Below, one piece after another: positions 45,174-53,064 of a stretch of 64,000 bases of DNA. The stretch is from JBEKTW01 sp963727845. Its GTDB lineage: Bacteria; Bacteroidota; Ignavibacteria; UBA10030; SZUA-254. Made by a program: the position numbers and the translations under genes. The notes under the pieces were generated by a model. The model did no database searches. It was not told the DNA's origin and was given only the letters and a program-made list of their open reading frames with translations. Every line of letters begins with the position of its first letter. Positions within the stretch are counted from its first letter, which is position 1. The DNA lies in contig CAVSHI010000006.1 of assembly GCA_963727845.1 (NCBI GenBank), forward strand, positions 372,001-436,000, written 5' to 3'.

Positions 45174-46328
45174 CTACTTTTCTTTTAGTATTTCGATATC
45201 GCCGTCCACGGTCTGCAGGGAGATTGCTTGACCGCCTCCGTTGATCGTGTATCGTCCGCGGATTTCCTTTTCCTCCTTGTCTTTCTCATAGGAATCGGCT
45301 TTGAAATCGGAATGAATGCTGTAATCGTTCATCGAGCTCCAATGCCCGCCCCATCCGGACCCGCGCACCTTGATGAGCGCGTCGATCGTAGCTTTCGCAT
45401 TCTCCGGCAAAGTGAGCTTAATATTTCCGCCGGAGGAAGTCAGCTTGCTCGTTCCCGTTCCACCGGGAGTCATCTCCACGGAGACATCGCCCCCGGCCGT
45501 CCTCGCTTCCACGCTGCCGAAGATTTCTTCAAGAACAACATTGCCGCCGCTGGTTTTCGCAATGACCGATCCCCTGGCTCCGCCCAGCTCAATATCGCCC
45601 CCGGCTGTTTTAAGGGTGGCTTTTCCCGTGATCTTTCCCGCATTAACGTTGCCGCCGGACGTGGAGAGATCCGCATCGCCGCCGATGTTCCCCACATCGA
45701 CGTTGCCGCCGCTCGTCGACGCCCGCAGAGATTTGCCGACGTCGCCGACGGTGATTTCTCCGCCCGACGTGCGGATATCCAGCTCGCCGGTCGACGATTC
45801 GACGGTGATGTTGCCCCCGGAGGTTTTCAATGTGGCGGTGCCGTCCATTTTTCCGGTCCGGATATCGCCGCCGGATGTTCTCATGTCGACTTCACCGCCC
45901 ACGTTGCCCAGGCGGATGTCCCCGGCGGATGTCGTGCCTTCCAGCCTGCCGATGAGCTCTCCTTTGATTTCAATTGTTCCCACGGAAGTACGGAGGTCAA
46001 CATTGAACTGGGTCGGAATGCTGATATCGAACCGCACTTCTTCATCCGACTCCCACGTTTCCACGCGCACGGTGTTCTCGGATTGGGTTATTCTCAGGCG
46101 GTCGCGATCATCGTCTTCTTCGATCCCGCGAACCTTGACAGAGACTTCATTTTTTGTCCATGTCGTGATCCGGATTTCCCCGTTGTTTGTCGAAACCTCG
46201 AGCGTCCCGCCTTTGGTGACGGTGAAGGATTTGGTGGTGGCGGTCTTTTCGTCGTCGGAAGAATGGGCCCGCACTGTCGCGGCGAACGCCAGGATTACGA
46301 TGAGATTGAAGATCAGTTTGTGTTTCAT
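45174..46328 (-). CDS. DUF4097-family secreted beta-helix protein
   Basis: This 384-residue protein has a signal peptide (HKLIFNLIVILAFAATVRAH). The mature part is a regular beta-helix-like repeat, with units of about 18-20 residues carrying TSGGDI, TSGGNV, TAGGDV and similar Gly-rich turns (for example LKTSGGNITVESSTGELDI). This is the DUF4097/GIN-adhesin type of domain. It overlaps the anti-sigma gene by 4 bp. In related bacteria such proteins are usually encoded next to ECF sigma/anti-sigma pairs and are thought to act in the envelope; the exact role is unknown. Confidence 0.85.
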   Translation of the reverse strand: MKHKLIFNLIVILAFAATVRAHSSDDEKTATTKSFTVTKGGTLEVSTNNGEIRITTWTKNEVSVKVRGIEEDDDRDRLRITQSENTVRVETWESDEEVRFDISIPTQFNVDLRTSVGTIEIKGELIGRLEGTTSAGDIRLGNVGGEVDMRTSGGDIRTGKMDGTATLKTSGGNITVESSTGELDIRTSGGEITVGDVGKSLRASTSGGNVDVGNIGGDADLSTSGGNVNAGKITGKATLKTAGGDIELGGARGSVIAKTSGGNVVLEEIFGSVEARTAGGDVSVEMTPGGTGTSKLTSSGGNIKLTLPENAKATIDALIKVRGSGWGGHWSSMNDYSIHSDFKADSYEKDKEEKEIRGRYTINGGGQAISLQTVDGDIEILKEK

Positions 46329-47308
46329 GGTTTTCGCATGTCCTCTAATAAGTTTTTGGTTTGAACACGTACGTATTTATTATCTTCTGATTGAGTTTTC
46401 TCCTGAAGCGTGCGAAGGACCGCCTCGTCCCAGATTTGCCCGGCGACTCTTGTCACGAGTCCGTCGATTGCCGCGATGCGAAGCCCGGGGTTGGGGTCGT
46501 TTGTCAGAACGAACAGGAACGCGTCCCGTACGGTATCGTCGAACGGAAACTTCTCGAGCGCCGTCAGCGCCTCTCTCCGGACTCCGGCATTCTCGTCGGA
46601 CTTCAGCACCTTGATGAGCGTGGCTTTCATCTCTTTATCGGGAAAGGTGAACTTGAACGTCTTGATAAGATCGAGGGATTTTAGCCGGACGCCCGCGTTC
46701 GATTCGTTCACGAGCGCGTACGTCAGCAGTTTCTTCACGGGTTCATCGTTAAGACTCCCTTTCGTGCGGAGATGCTGAACGGCGTCAAAAGAGACCTCCA
46801 CCTTTCCGTCACCCGTGTCGGGGTTGAGAAATTGGACGTTGGCGATGTCGTAGTTGTTTGCCTTGAGAAAATCTGCATCGATCGTGAATTTCGCTTGCGC
46901 CTGATTCGCGGAGGGGCGGAGCACAAATGCGGCGTATCCTAACAATCCGCCCAGAATGAACACGGTGATTCCGCCGAGCGCGTAGGCGTATCGCGGGGTC
47001 CGGCCCGGCGACTGGAGCGCTGAGAGTATGTCCCCGAATGCTCGAAGGATGCGTCTTCGCAACGCCGATCCCGACTGCTCGCGGAGGAGGGCTGCGTGAA
47101 GCTGCTGACGCGCCGCACTCAGCAATTCCTCCTGGGGTTCTGCCGGCTGCCGCTCGCCGATCTTTCCGAGGAGAACCTTCAGTTGCTCAAGTTCCGCACG
47201 GCATTCGTCGCATTCTTCGAGGTGTTCTGTAATGAGTTCGCGTTCCTGCCCGGTAACATCATCATACAGCAGGAGTTCGAGTAGCTTTTTCAATTCTTTG
47301 TGAGTCAT
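46325..47308 (-). CDS. Membrane anti-sigma factor with zf-HC2 domain and HEAT repeats
   Basis: This 327-residue protein has an N-terminal zinc-binding anti-sigma domain (HLEECDECRAELEQL, H-x3-C-x2-C). One transmembrane helix lies at about 118-138 (YALGGITVFILGGLLGYAAFV), followed by a periplasmic part with HEAT-type repeats (KSLDLIKTFKFTFPDKEMK, NAGVRREALTALEKFPFDD, NPGLRIAAIDGLVTR). The zf-HC2 part should hold the sigma factor encoded 15 bp upstream. A HEAT-repeat sensor domain is unusual and could bind an envelope protein to release it. Confidence 0.87.
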   Translation of the reverse strand: MTHKELKKLLELLLYDDVTGQERELITEHLEECDECRAELEQLKVLLGKIGERQPAEPQEELLSAARQQLHAALLREQSGSALRRRILRAFGDILSALQSPGRTPRYAYALGGITVFILGGLLGYAAFVLRPSANQAQAKFTIDADFLKANNYDIANVQFLNPDTGDGKVEVSFDAVQHLRTKGSLNDEPVKKLLTYALVNESNAGVRLKSLDLIKTFKFTFPDKEMKATLIKVLKSDENAGVRREALTALEKFPFDDTVRDAFLFVLTNDPNPGLRIAAIDGLVTRVAGQIWDEAVLRTLQEKTQSEDNKYVRVQTKNLLEDMRKP

Positions 47309-47323
47309 TGTTTCGGTCCTTTT

Positions 47324-47905
47324 CTACGCAAGTTCTTTCAATTGCCTGCGCATCCTGCCGATAGCCGTGAATAGATGTTTCTTTACCGTTCCTTCGGCGC
47401 AATTCATCAGTACTGCAATCTCCCTGATTTTATACCCATGCAAATGTTTGAGTGTCAGCACCATTTTTTGCTGGGGGGAGAGCGAGTTCATGCTTTTGTG
47501 GATTTGCATCGAGATATCGAAATTGTTCGAGTTGTGCGATTGGTCGTCCATGATCGCGTCTGCCCACGAGCGCTGCTGCGCGCCGTCATTCTCACGAAGC
47601 TCGTCGAGTGAAACTTGCGGATGCTTCGTGCTCCGGGAATGATATGTCAGGCAAACGTTGGTCACAATTCTATACATCCATGTTGAGAATGCGCTCTTGA
47701 AACTGAACTTGGGAAGCGCCCGGTACACCCGCACGAAAACCTCCTGAAGGATGTCCTTTGCATCGTCTTCATTTCTCGTGTGCGTCAACGCGATGGACAT
47801 GACACGCCTGTCGTGGCGATAAACGAGCTGTTCGAATGCTTCGAGATCACCGCGCTGAGCTTTCAGGATAAGCTCATCATCGCTTAACAATGGTTGTTCG
47901 TGCAC
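47324..47905 (-). CDS. ECF RNA polymerase sigma factor
   Basis: This 193-residue protein has a sigma-70 region 2 (AFEQLVYRHDRRVMSIALTH, DILQEVFVRVYRALPKF) and region 4 (SLSPQQKMVLTLKHLHGYKI, CAEGTVKKHLFTAIGRMR), typical of group 4 sigma factors. It is the first gene of a unit with the anti-sigma factor, the DUF4097 protein and probably the DUF5916 protein, so it likely drives its own operon in response to envelope conditions. Confidence 0.93.
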   Translation of the reverse strand: MHEQPLLSDDELILKAQRGDLEAFEQLVYRHDRRVMSIALTHTRNEDDAKDILQEVFVRVYRALPKFSFKSAFSTWMYRIVTNVCLTYHSRSTKHPQVSLDELRENDGAQQRSWADAIMDDQSHNSNNFDISMQIHKSMNSLSPQQKMVLTLKHLHGYKIREIAVLMNCAEGTVKKHLFTAIGRMRRQLKELA

Positions 47906-48169
47906 TGTCGTTTCTTCTTCATATTAGACTTTGCCTGAGCGAATAAAGTTGGGGGCTGCTGAATGGTAGTACGTCAAGCGGGAATTGTTGTTACGGTGCG
48001 GAAAAGGGCATATTCCGGCCCGAAATGACCTCATCCGTGCCTGATGCCATGGCGCTCCGGACTTTTCCGGAGAGTAGGCGATCTTTGCAGGAGAAAAGAA
48101 AGGGGGATGGATGCTGATTCCCGCCCAATACGATTAAACCTGAAGCCTGCGCTGCGGTCTAACTTTTGA
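47906..48169. other. Intergenic, upstream of the sigma-factor operon
   Basis: The stretch upstream of the ECF gene should hold its promoter. A minus-strand segment contains ccccaac about 60-70 bp upstream of the start, which could be an ECF-type -35 element, but no second copy exists for comparison. No gene was seen. Confidence 0.35.
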
Positions 48170-48535
48170 CATTACGTGGTAGATTATAGGAGAGGGTGAA
48201 GGGGAGAAACGGTGAAGGGGGGAGGGGGCGAACCGGCGAGATGTACGATGGAGAAATGGATAATGAGTAGTTAGGTAGTTGAATAGTTAGATAGTTAAGT
48301 AGCTGAGATTATGAGATAGACAGGTAATGTCGGCGCTGAGATTATGAGATGCGCCATAACGTTTTTTACTTTTGACTTTTTAATTGATAGCTAAAAGCCA
48401 ACAGCCAAAGGCCCTGAGCAATGACTAATGACTAATGACCAGTGACTAATGACAAAGAACCAAGAACCAAGAACTAACAACTAAGAACCAGTAACCAAGA
48501 ACCACGAACCAACAACAAATCACTTGATTAGATAA
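48170..48535. repeat. Composite word-like tract, inverted partner of 2026-2410
   Basis: On the minus strand this reads ggttctt/gtcattagtc words, a cctttggctgttggc segment, an aattaaaaagtcaaaagtaaaaaacg block, aactacctaactactca words, then ttctcc and ccttcaccgtttctcc. This is the same set of modules in the same order as the 2026-2410 tract, with spacer differences such as a duplicated atctcataatctcag. It ends 9 bp before the Spy-like gene. Confidence 0.75.
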
Positions 48536-48544
48536 AGGAGCATA

Positions 48545-49049
48545 ATGAAATACACAATCATTGCGTTACTCGTCCTCTTTGTTTCGTTTGCGACCGCCCA
48601 GCAAGGGATGCGCGGGAAGGCCCATGCGCGCGCCGGGGGAGGAGATTGGGGAGCGGTAGGGAAGCTCAAGCTGACAGACGACCAACAGAAACAGTTTGAC
48701 AAACTCTCTTCCGACCTCCAGAAGACGCAGATAGCGGTCCGGTCGAAAATCCAGACTGCACATGTCGATCTCCATGACCTCATGAAGGAAGATTCTCCCG
48801 ACCGGGCGAAATTCCTGGCGAAGCAAGCCGAGATAAACAAGCTCGAAGGCGAATTGAAACAAAACCGGACGGGCTTCTGGTTCGAACGTCAACAAGATCC
48901 TGACTCCGGAACAGCAGAAGGATTGGAAGAAACATTTGAACATGCCAATGCAGGGAAGGCTTGGTCGCGGCATTCAGCATATCAAGGGTTGGCTGCAGGG
49001 ACACGGTTTTGGCGGTCACCCTCAACAGCACGACAAGCCTGAGAACTAG
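48545..49049 (+). CDS. Spy/CpxP-like periplasmic protein, frameshifted
   Basis: The ATG at 48545 follows an aaaggag site. A signal peptide (MKYTIIALLVLFVSFATAQ) leads into LKLTDDQQKQFDKLSSDLQ and repeated helices like those of Spy/CpxP, small chaperone or stress-sensor proteins of the periplasm. The current frame ends at 49042 with an odd tail. Removing one A at ttcgaacgtc (48881-48890) gives FDVNKILTPEQQKDWKKHL, which contains the family LTPEQ motif, then a Gly/His-rich end and a stop at 49047-49049. I take that as the true C terminus. The gene stands alone in a repeat-rich region. Confidence 0.8.
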
Positions 49050-49091
49050 AATTTTGTTTCCGAAATACATTTATTTAAAATTTGCGGCCAT

Positions 49092-49200
49092 TAACCCTCA
49101 CCCCTGTCCCCTCTCCCGCAAGCGGGAGAGGGGAATTGAAGGGGAGAGGGTAGCGAGTGACATGACGATCTAAGGACTTATTCAAACTCTTTAAGGACAC
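49092..49200. repeat. aaccctcacccc-type repeat, copy 1
   Basis: The core from 49093 (aaccctcacccctgtcccc, ctctcccgcaagcgggagag, gggaattgaaggggagaggg) is nearly identical to copy 2 at 50311. The right flank is also related (gacatgacgatc, aaggacttattcaaa). The two copies are direct repeats on either side of the first lipoprotein gene. Confidence 0.8.
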
Positions 49201-49371
49201 ATCGCTAAGGCGGCACACTTATCGACTGCGTGGCGGTTCCGGGGGAGGACAACTACGCAGTCACGATTTCCGACGCCCGATTTTCGGGCGTCTCTTTTTT
49301 TTCCAGCAAATCCATCTTTCTCGCATCAAATAACGCCATTGGCCGTCCACTCTGCCGTCTTTGCGCAGTAC

Positions 49372-49400
49372 TTGACAATTGGTTACCGTAGTTGTAAATT
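49372..49400 (+). promoter_or_regulatory. Promoter candidate for lipoprotein A
   Basis: TTG at 49372-49374 is followed after 20 bases by TAAATT at 49395-49400. The ATG at 49426 lies 25 bp downstream, supporting that start over a further-upstream one. Confidence 0.45.
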
Positions 49401-49425
49401 ATTCCATGATCTATCGGTGAGGGTA

Positions 49426-50247
49426 ATGGCGACGTGGATTGAAAAGATCGTGCGGCTGAACATTGTTCTCTGGTTTTTGCTCCTGAGCGGCTGCTTCTAC
49501 ATCGGGAAGGACACCTATGATGATTTGGTGTTGCGCTCACCCGATACATGGTCAACCAGGGACTGCCTGACCATCGTCATGGCAGCTACAAGGAACAACT
49601 TTGATGACCCTGGCAGTCCGAATGTTAAGGTTGTCGCGACGGTTTACTCTCCAGCCGTCATCATGGCAAATTACCGCAGAGCTCACATCCTTGGACGCCA
49701 TCGCAAAACTTCTCAACTGTCTCTCCCTGAATTACCATCCGGCGAATCTCTGGAGAGCATAGCGGATTCGGAATACACTTCATCTCTTGACGAACTCATG
49801 CAGGAAGAGGCTGGCCTTTATTACGATTGGCAGACGGAAAGGTACGTCGATGCCAAAGGAAACTATGTAAAGAGTTACGCTCAAATGGACTCTTTGACCT
49901 TCTTCATAGCCATTGAAAATAAATCATGGCCATGCGTGCCTCCGATATTCATGCCCGACAGCAAGACTCTTTGGGGCAAACTTGCCGATTACCCATGCTA
50001 CCTTCCGGACATCAGCAATCTTGAAAACCAGATTTATCTTGTGAACGGCCAGAATAAATTCATCAGGCCCCTGATGGTGTGGGGCAAGCAGCAAAGTCAA
50101 TTAATGAAGACGGAAAACCTCATAGCCAAGTTCCGGGTTCGCAAAGATGATTATCATTTTCTTGAACATTCCGACCACATGCGTTTGGTCATTGATGGAT
50201 TCGACAGCAAGATCATGATGGATTTCCCGGTGGCGGTGTTGCGCTAG
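49426..50247 (+). CDS. Predicted lipoprotein A (paralogue of 54.2-kb gene)
   Basis: This protein of about 273 residues begins with a lipoprotein signal peptide, LNIVLWFLLLSGCFYIGKD, with the lipobox Cys near residue 22. I do not recognise a family. It is about 75% identical by eye to the protein at 54199-54966, including RSPDTWSTRDCLTIVMAATR, VVATVYSPAVIMANYRRAHI and the C-terminal FLEHSDHMRLVIDGFDSKI. Compared with that paralogue it has a short insertion at about residue 172 (around SWPCVPPIFMPDSKT). The protein looks beta-rich. It is flanked by direct repeat copies at 49092 and 50311. Confidence 0.65.
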   Translation: MATWIEKIVRLNIVLWFLLLSGCFYIGKDTYDDLVLRSPDTWSTRDCLTIVMAATRNNFDDPGSPNVKVVATVYSPAVIMANYRRAHILGRHRKTSQLSLPELPSGESLESIADSEYTSSLDELMQEEAGLYYDWQTERYVDAKGNYVKSYAQMDSLTFFIAIENKSWPCVPPIFMPDSKTLWGKLADYPCYLPDISNLENQIYLVNGQNKFIRPLMVWGKQQSQLMKTENLIAKFRVRKDDYHFLEHSDHMRLVIDGFDSKIMMDFPVAVLR

Positions 50248-50310
50248 CAAGGATGCAAAATGATTCTAGTGTCCTCTCTCGGAAACAGAGTGATTAAGTC
50301 TTTTGCCTCG

Positions 50311-50420
50311 TAACCCTCACCCCTGTCCCCTCTCCCGCAAGCGGGAGAGGGGAATTGAAGGGGAGAGGGTTTCGTGCGACATAACGATCCGAGGATTTAT
50401 CAAAATGTTTGAGTGACACA
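50311..50420. repeat. aaccctcacccc-type repeat, copy 2
   Basis: The core is almost identical to copy 1 over about 60 bp. Its right flank reads gacataacgatccgaggattt. The IS1595-family element is inserted directly at its right end, since the target duplication starts at 50421. Confidence 0.8.
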
Positions 50421-50441
50421 ATACGATTGGCAATTATATAC

Positions 50442-50470
50442 TTGACATTACAAGGAAAATGTTGTATATT
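50442..50470 (+). promoter_or_regulatory. Transposase promoter overlapping the left IS end
   Basis: TTGACA at 50442-50447, a 17-bp spacer and TATATT at 50465-50470 form a near-consensus promoter. Its -35 box lies inside the left inverted repeat, so transposase binding to the end could repress its own gene. An aggag site near 50475 and the ATG at 50500 follow. Confidence 0.6.
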
Positions 50471-50499
50471 ATAGGAGTTGATAATCACAAAGGACTCCT

Positions 50500-51444
50500 A
50501 TGAAAAACGAACCGAAAACTGTCGCAAACGAGCCAAAATTGAAGAACCTTCTGGACGTTGCCAAACGCTTCCCGACCGAGGAATCTTGTCGAGAATATCT
50601 TGAGTATATTAGATGGAATGGAAAGCCCGTTTGCCCACATTGCAATAACTCTGAAAAAATCTACCGTCTTAATGGCGGCAAACTTTACAAGTGCGGAAAT
50701 CCAGAATGTTACAGACCGTTCTCGATAAAGATAGGAACGATCTTTGAGGACAGCGCACTTCCTTTGCAAAAATGGTTTCATGCGATGTTCGTTGTCTCTG
50801 CACACAAAAAGGGTATCAGTTCTTGCCAGCTTGCCCGTGACATTGGCGTTACTCAAAAAACTGCTTGGCACTTGCTTCATAGAATCAGACTTGCCATGCA
50901 AAGAAAATCTTTCAACAAAACGATGAGCGGCACGATTGAAGCCGATGAAACTTACGTCGGTGGCAAAGTGCGAGGCGGCAAACGTGGACGTGGCTCCGAG
51001 AATAAAACTCCTGTCTTTGGAATGATCGCCCGTCAAGGCAAACTTCGCACGTTGCCCGTGCAAGATGTGAAGGGAAAAACCTTGAAAAAGATTATCTCTC
51101 AGAATGTTGCAAAAGGTTCTACCGTGATGACCGATGAACTTCAATCCTACAACGGGTTGGCTCAGGATTATATCCACGAAAGGATTTCTCACCTCAAAAA
51201 GCAATACGTTATAGGTGGAATCCACACGCAGAATATCGAAAGCTTCTGGAGTCTTTTGAAGCGTGGCATTCTTGGCATCTATCATCATGTGAGTCCTGAG
51301 CACTTGCACCGCTATTGTGGTGAGTTTGAGTTTAGACATAATTCACGCAAGGCGGAAGATGCACAACGGTTCACCGCTCTTTTACGTCGGGTCTCTGGTT
51401 GTCGCCTGACGTATCAGGAGTTGGTTCTCTGTCCGTCGGCGTAA
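50500..51444 (+). CDS. IS1595-family (ISXO2-like) transposase
   Basis: This 314-residue protein has an N-terminal zinc ribbon (CPHCNN, then CGNPEC at about residues 46-70) and a helix-turn-helix (ISSCQLARDIGVTQKTAWHL). The DDE-type RNase H fold of ISXO2 transposases follows: first Asp in GTIEADETYVGG, second in TVMTDELQSY, and the C-terminal IESFWSLLKRGI with HRYCGEFEFRHNSR. The reading frame is complete. It moves the element by cut or copy with 8-bp target duplication. Its 3' end overlaps the opposite-strand 88-residue frame. Confidence 0.93.
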   Translation: MKNEPKTVANEPKLKNLLDVAKRFPTEESCREYLEYIRWNGKPVCPHCNNSEKIYRLNGGKLYKCGNPECYRPFSIKIGTIFEDSALPLQKWFHAMFVVSAHKKGISSCQLARDIGVTQKTAWHLLHRIRLAMQRKSFNKTMSGTIEADETYVGGKVRGGKRGRGSENKTPVFGMIARQGKLRTLPVQDVKGKTLKKIISQNVAKGSTVMTDELQSYNGLAQDYIHERISHLKKQYVIGGIHTQNIESFWSLLKRGILGIYHHVSPEHLHRYCGEFEFRHNSRKAEDAQRFTALLRRVSGCRLTYQELVLCPSA

Positions 51445-51637
51445 GCGAAGGGTCTAAAGCTGCTTGCTCAAGATTGAATTTAATATAGTTGATCAACAAT
51501 TCCCTTATTTCGGTAGCTGCCGATTCAACATCTGAGGAATCAATCTCAGCCGACAAAGAATGAATTAATTCTGATGCGAACCCCCTTAATGTTCTATCAT
51601 CTGGCAATAATAATTTCTTGTGTATGACTAAAGGCAT
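51371..51637 (-). CDS. Small acidic protein encoded opposite the IS passenger gene
   Basis: This 88-residue minus-strand frame overlaps the transposase 3' end by about 75 bp and the 5' end of the plus-strand passenger gene by up to 20 bp. The middle looks like a real helical protein (FASELIHSLSAEIDSSDVES, then ATEIRELLINYIKFNLEQA), with a Pro/Thr/Asp-rich tail lying on the transposase codons. No family is recognised. Its head-to-head layout with the HEPN-like gene is suggestive of paired control but is not proof. Confidence 0.45.
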   Translation of the reverse strand: MPLVIHKKLLLPDDRTLRGFASELIHSLSAEIDSSDVESAATEIRELLINYIKFNLEQAALDPSLTPTDREPTPDTSGDNQRPDVKER

Positions 51638-52217
51638 TGTTTCTCCTCAAAGGATTGAGTTTTATACTGAACTTGGCAAAATGGTTTGCACGTTCAATGG
51701 TTTTACATACTGGCTTCCTACTTTCTTTGGAATTGTTGTGGGAATACACCCCGCACTTGCAATGGCTATCGTGGCTGGCGAAAAAGTGGAAGCCATATTA
51801 AAGATGATGCGATCCACGGGACTTCTGCGTCTTAATAATAGAAAACTTCGGGATGAATTTCGAGATATTGTAAAAAATCTCGGCGAGTGCAATGAGCGGA
51901 GAAATCATTATGTTCATACGTCTTGGATTTTCGTTGAAGACCCCCCAGTACTCTTTTTTGGACATGGGGTTTCGATGAAGAAACATAAACGAAGAGCCAT
52001 AGATTTCAAAAAAGAAAAAGTTGACATAGAAGATCTGCGTAAACTCACTCAGAGCATAAATGATGCAAAACTCAGACTTTTCAAGTTTTTGGAACACTTT
52101 AAGGATTTGAAAGAACAGCAAGGGTATACCGATTATGATGATAAAGACGAAACCCCGACCATAAGAAAGACCCACTCGAATGAAAAAAACACAACTCAAA
52201 CCCCGCAGAAAGACTAA
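51624..52217 (+). CDS. IS passenger protein with HEPN-like R-x4-H motif
   Basis: This protein of about 197 residues starts from the ATG at 51624; a TTG at 51618 is possible. It has a hydrophobic helix early (LPTFFGIVVGIHPALAMAIV), a helical core, and CNERRNHYVHTSW, where R93-x4-H98 fits the catalytic R-x4-6-H motif of HEPN RNases. The C terminus is Lys/Asp-rich and low in complexity. Its function on the element is unknown; a HEPN RNase-type activity is inference from one motif. It overlaps the next small gene by about 38 bp. Confidence 0.55.
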   Translation: MTKGIVSPQRIEFYTELGKMVCTFNGFTYWLPTFFGIVVGIHPALAMAIVAGEKVEAILKMMRSTGLLRLNNRKLRDEFRDIVKNLGECNERRNHYVHTSWIFVEDPPVLFFGHGVSMKKHKRRAIDFKKEKVDIEDLRKLTQSINDAKLRLFKFLEHFKDLKEQQGYTDYDDKDETPTIRKTHSNEKNTTQTPQKD

Positions 52218-52320
52218 AGACGAATCCAAGAAACAAGATGAACCGCTCATGGAGTTCCATGAACTCATGCGCCGCATCGTGCGAGTGAAGCCGCACGAGA
52301 TTAAAGCGAAAAAGCAATGA
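52180..52320 (+). CDS. 46-residue basic IS passenger protein
   Basis: A short frame (MKKTQLKPRRKTKDESKKQD, then EPLMEFHELMRRIVRVKPHE) starts at ATG 52180 within the end of the HEPN-like gene. Its TGA overlaps the ATG of the next gene (ATGA at 52317-52320). The coupling at both ends argues that it is translated. The Lys/Arg-rich N terminus could bind nucleic acid. Confidence 0.6.
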   Translation: MKKTQLKPRRKTKDESKKQDEPLMEFHELMRRIVRVKPHEIKAKKQ

Positions 52321-52598
52321 ACACAAGAACTGTTGCCCGTGAGTGGCTGTACTTCCTCGTTTTCTTTGCGCTCGGAATAATCCTTGAATTTTTGATTCTC
52401 TCGCAAGTGTTCTCGCCCTATAATTATTCTGGTATTCCAAGAAAAATACCGGTCATTCAGTTAGTCATACAAAGTCTGGTCCAATCTGACCACAAATTTT
52501 TTACGTGGTTAATCGTGCTTAGTCCGTATATGGGCTTCCAACTCATCCGTTCAATTCGATGGTCGATTCATCGGTTACAAACCAAGAACGGAATCTAA
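52317..52598 (+). CDS. IS passenger membrane protein
   Basis: This 93-residue protein starts with ATGA overlap on the 46-residue gene. It has two hydrophobic segments: about 8-27 (WLYFLVFFALGIILEFLILS) and about 60-75 (FFTWLIVLSPYMGFQLI), with a basic tail. No family is recognised. It is the last plausible gene before the right IS end. Confidence 0.6.
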   Translation: MNTRTVAREWLYFLVFFALGIILEFLILSQVFSPYNYSGIPRKIPVIQLVIQSLVQSDHKFFTWLIVLSPYMGFQLIRSIRWSIHRLQTKNGI

Positions 52599-52910
52599 TA
52601 TCAAAACGTGCAACGCATTCTTGCTTTCCAGTATCAATCTACGAGAGGGATAAATCCCTCGAAAGGAGCACATCATGTTCAAAGCACTTTTGAGGATGCC
52701 ACGCCTTGCCTGAAGAAGATGTGCCGACACTCCCGACACTTCGGGTTCATCTCCGAAAGACGGAACCGGCCATCAATTTTATTTCAGGTGTAGGGTAACC
52801 ATTGGACTTGCCAACGGGCTGATGACCCGTTGGATACTCTTGTCCCGTGGCTCCCTCTTTTAGATTTTCAAGTTTATGCGTTGCACGCACGTTCATCTTG
52901 TAACGTCAGA
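52599..52910. other. Non-coding right part of the IS
   Basis: About 310 bp hold a strong ribosome-site-like aaaggag before an ATG at 52676 that opens only a 12-codon frame, and a hairpin at 52811-52833. A 61-codon frame at 52608-52793 has no ribosome site. A trans-acting or untranslated RNA is possible but unproven. Confidence 0.35.
52811..52833 (+). repeat. Perfect 8-bp hairpin near the right IS end
   Basis: ccaacggg and cccgttgg are separated by ctgatga. A T-rich stretch (cccctcttttag-like) follows about 25 bp later, so it is not a standard terminator. It is the clearest RNA structure in the untranslated part of the element. Confidence 0.5.
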
Positions 52911-52957
52911 TATATAAGCCCCATACGATTTTAGTCAGTAAGGACAGAGTTTACCGG

Positions 52958-52990
52958 TTGACATTGGGCAAATTCTTCAATATCTTTTTG
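52958..52990 (+). promoter_or_regulatory. Promoter candidate for the type IX-secreted protein
   Basis: TTG at 52958-52960 is followed after 20 bases by TATCTTTTTG at 52981-52990. It lies just outside the IS right end, so the insertion did not separate the gene from its promoter. Confidence 0.5.
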
Positions 52991-53064
52991 TACACTTTCT
53001 CTGAAGGCAAAACGGCGATGTTACTTATACTGAACGGCCACAATTCCTACAACTTTCACTTTCT

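Larger units (their letters stand above)
50429..52922 (+). mobile_element. Complete IS1595-family insertion sequence with passenger genes
   Basis: The 2,494-bp element is bounded by an 8-bp direct repeat atacgatt (50421-50428 and 52923-52930), the duplication length expected of IS1595-family elements. The terminal inverted repeats are 27 bp with about 20 matches: the left end reads ggcaattatatacttgacat and the right end, inverted, ggggcttatatatctgacgt, both continuing tacaag. Inside are a transposase (50500-51444), an opposing 88-residue frame, and three plus-strand passenger genes. The clean duplication and intact transposase point to a recent insertion. Confidence 0.92.

Noticed and set aside
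45228..46614. Two long plus-strand open frames (378 and 414 codons) opposite the DUF4097 and anti-sigma genes
   Set aside because: The minus-strand products have clear signal peptide, repeat and zinc-finger features, and the plus frames arise from the repetitive Gly/Thr/Ser codons of the DUF4097 repeats.
52608..52793. A 61-codon frame near the right IS end
   Set aside because: It lacks a ribosome site, and the nearby strong site (aaaggag before 52676) opens a different frame that stops after 12 codons.
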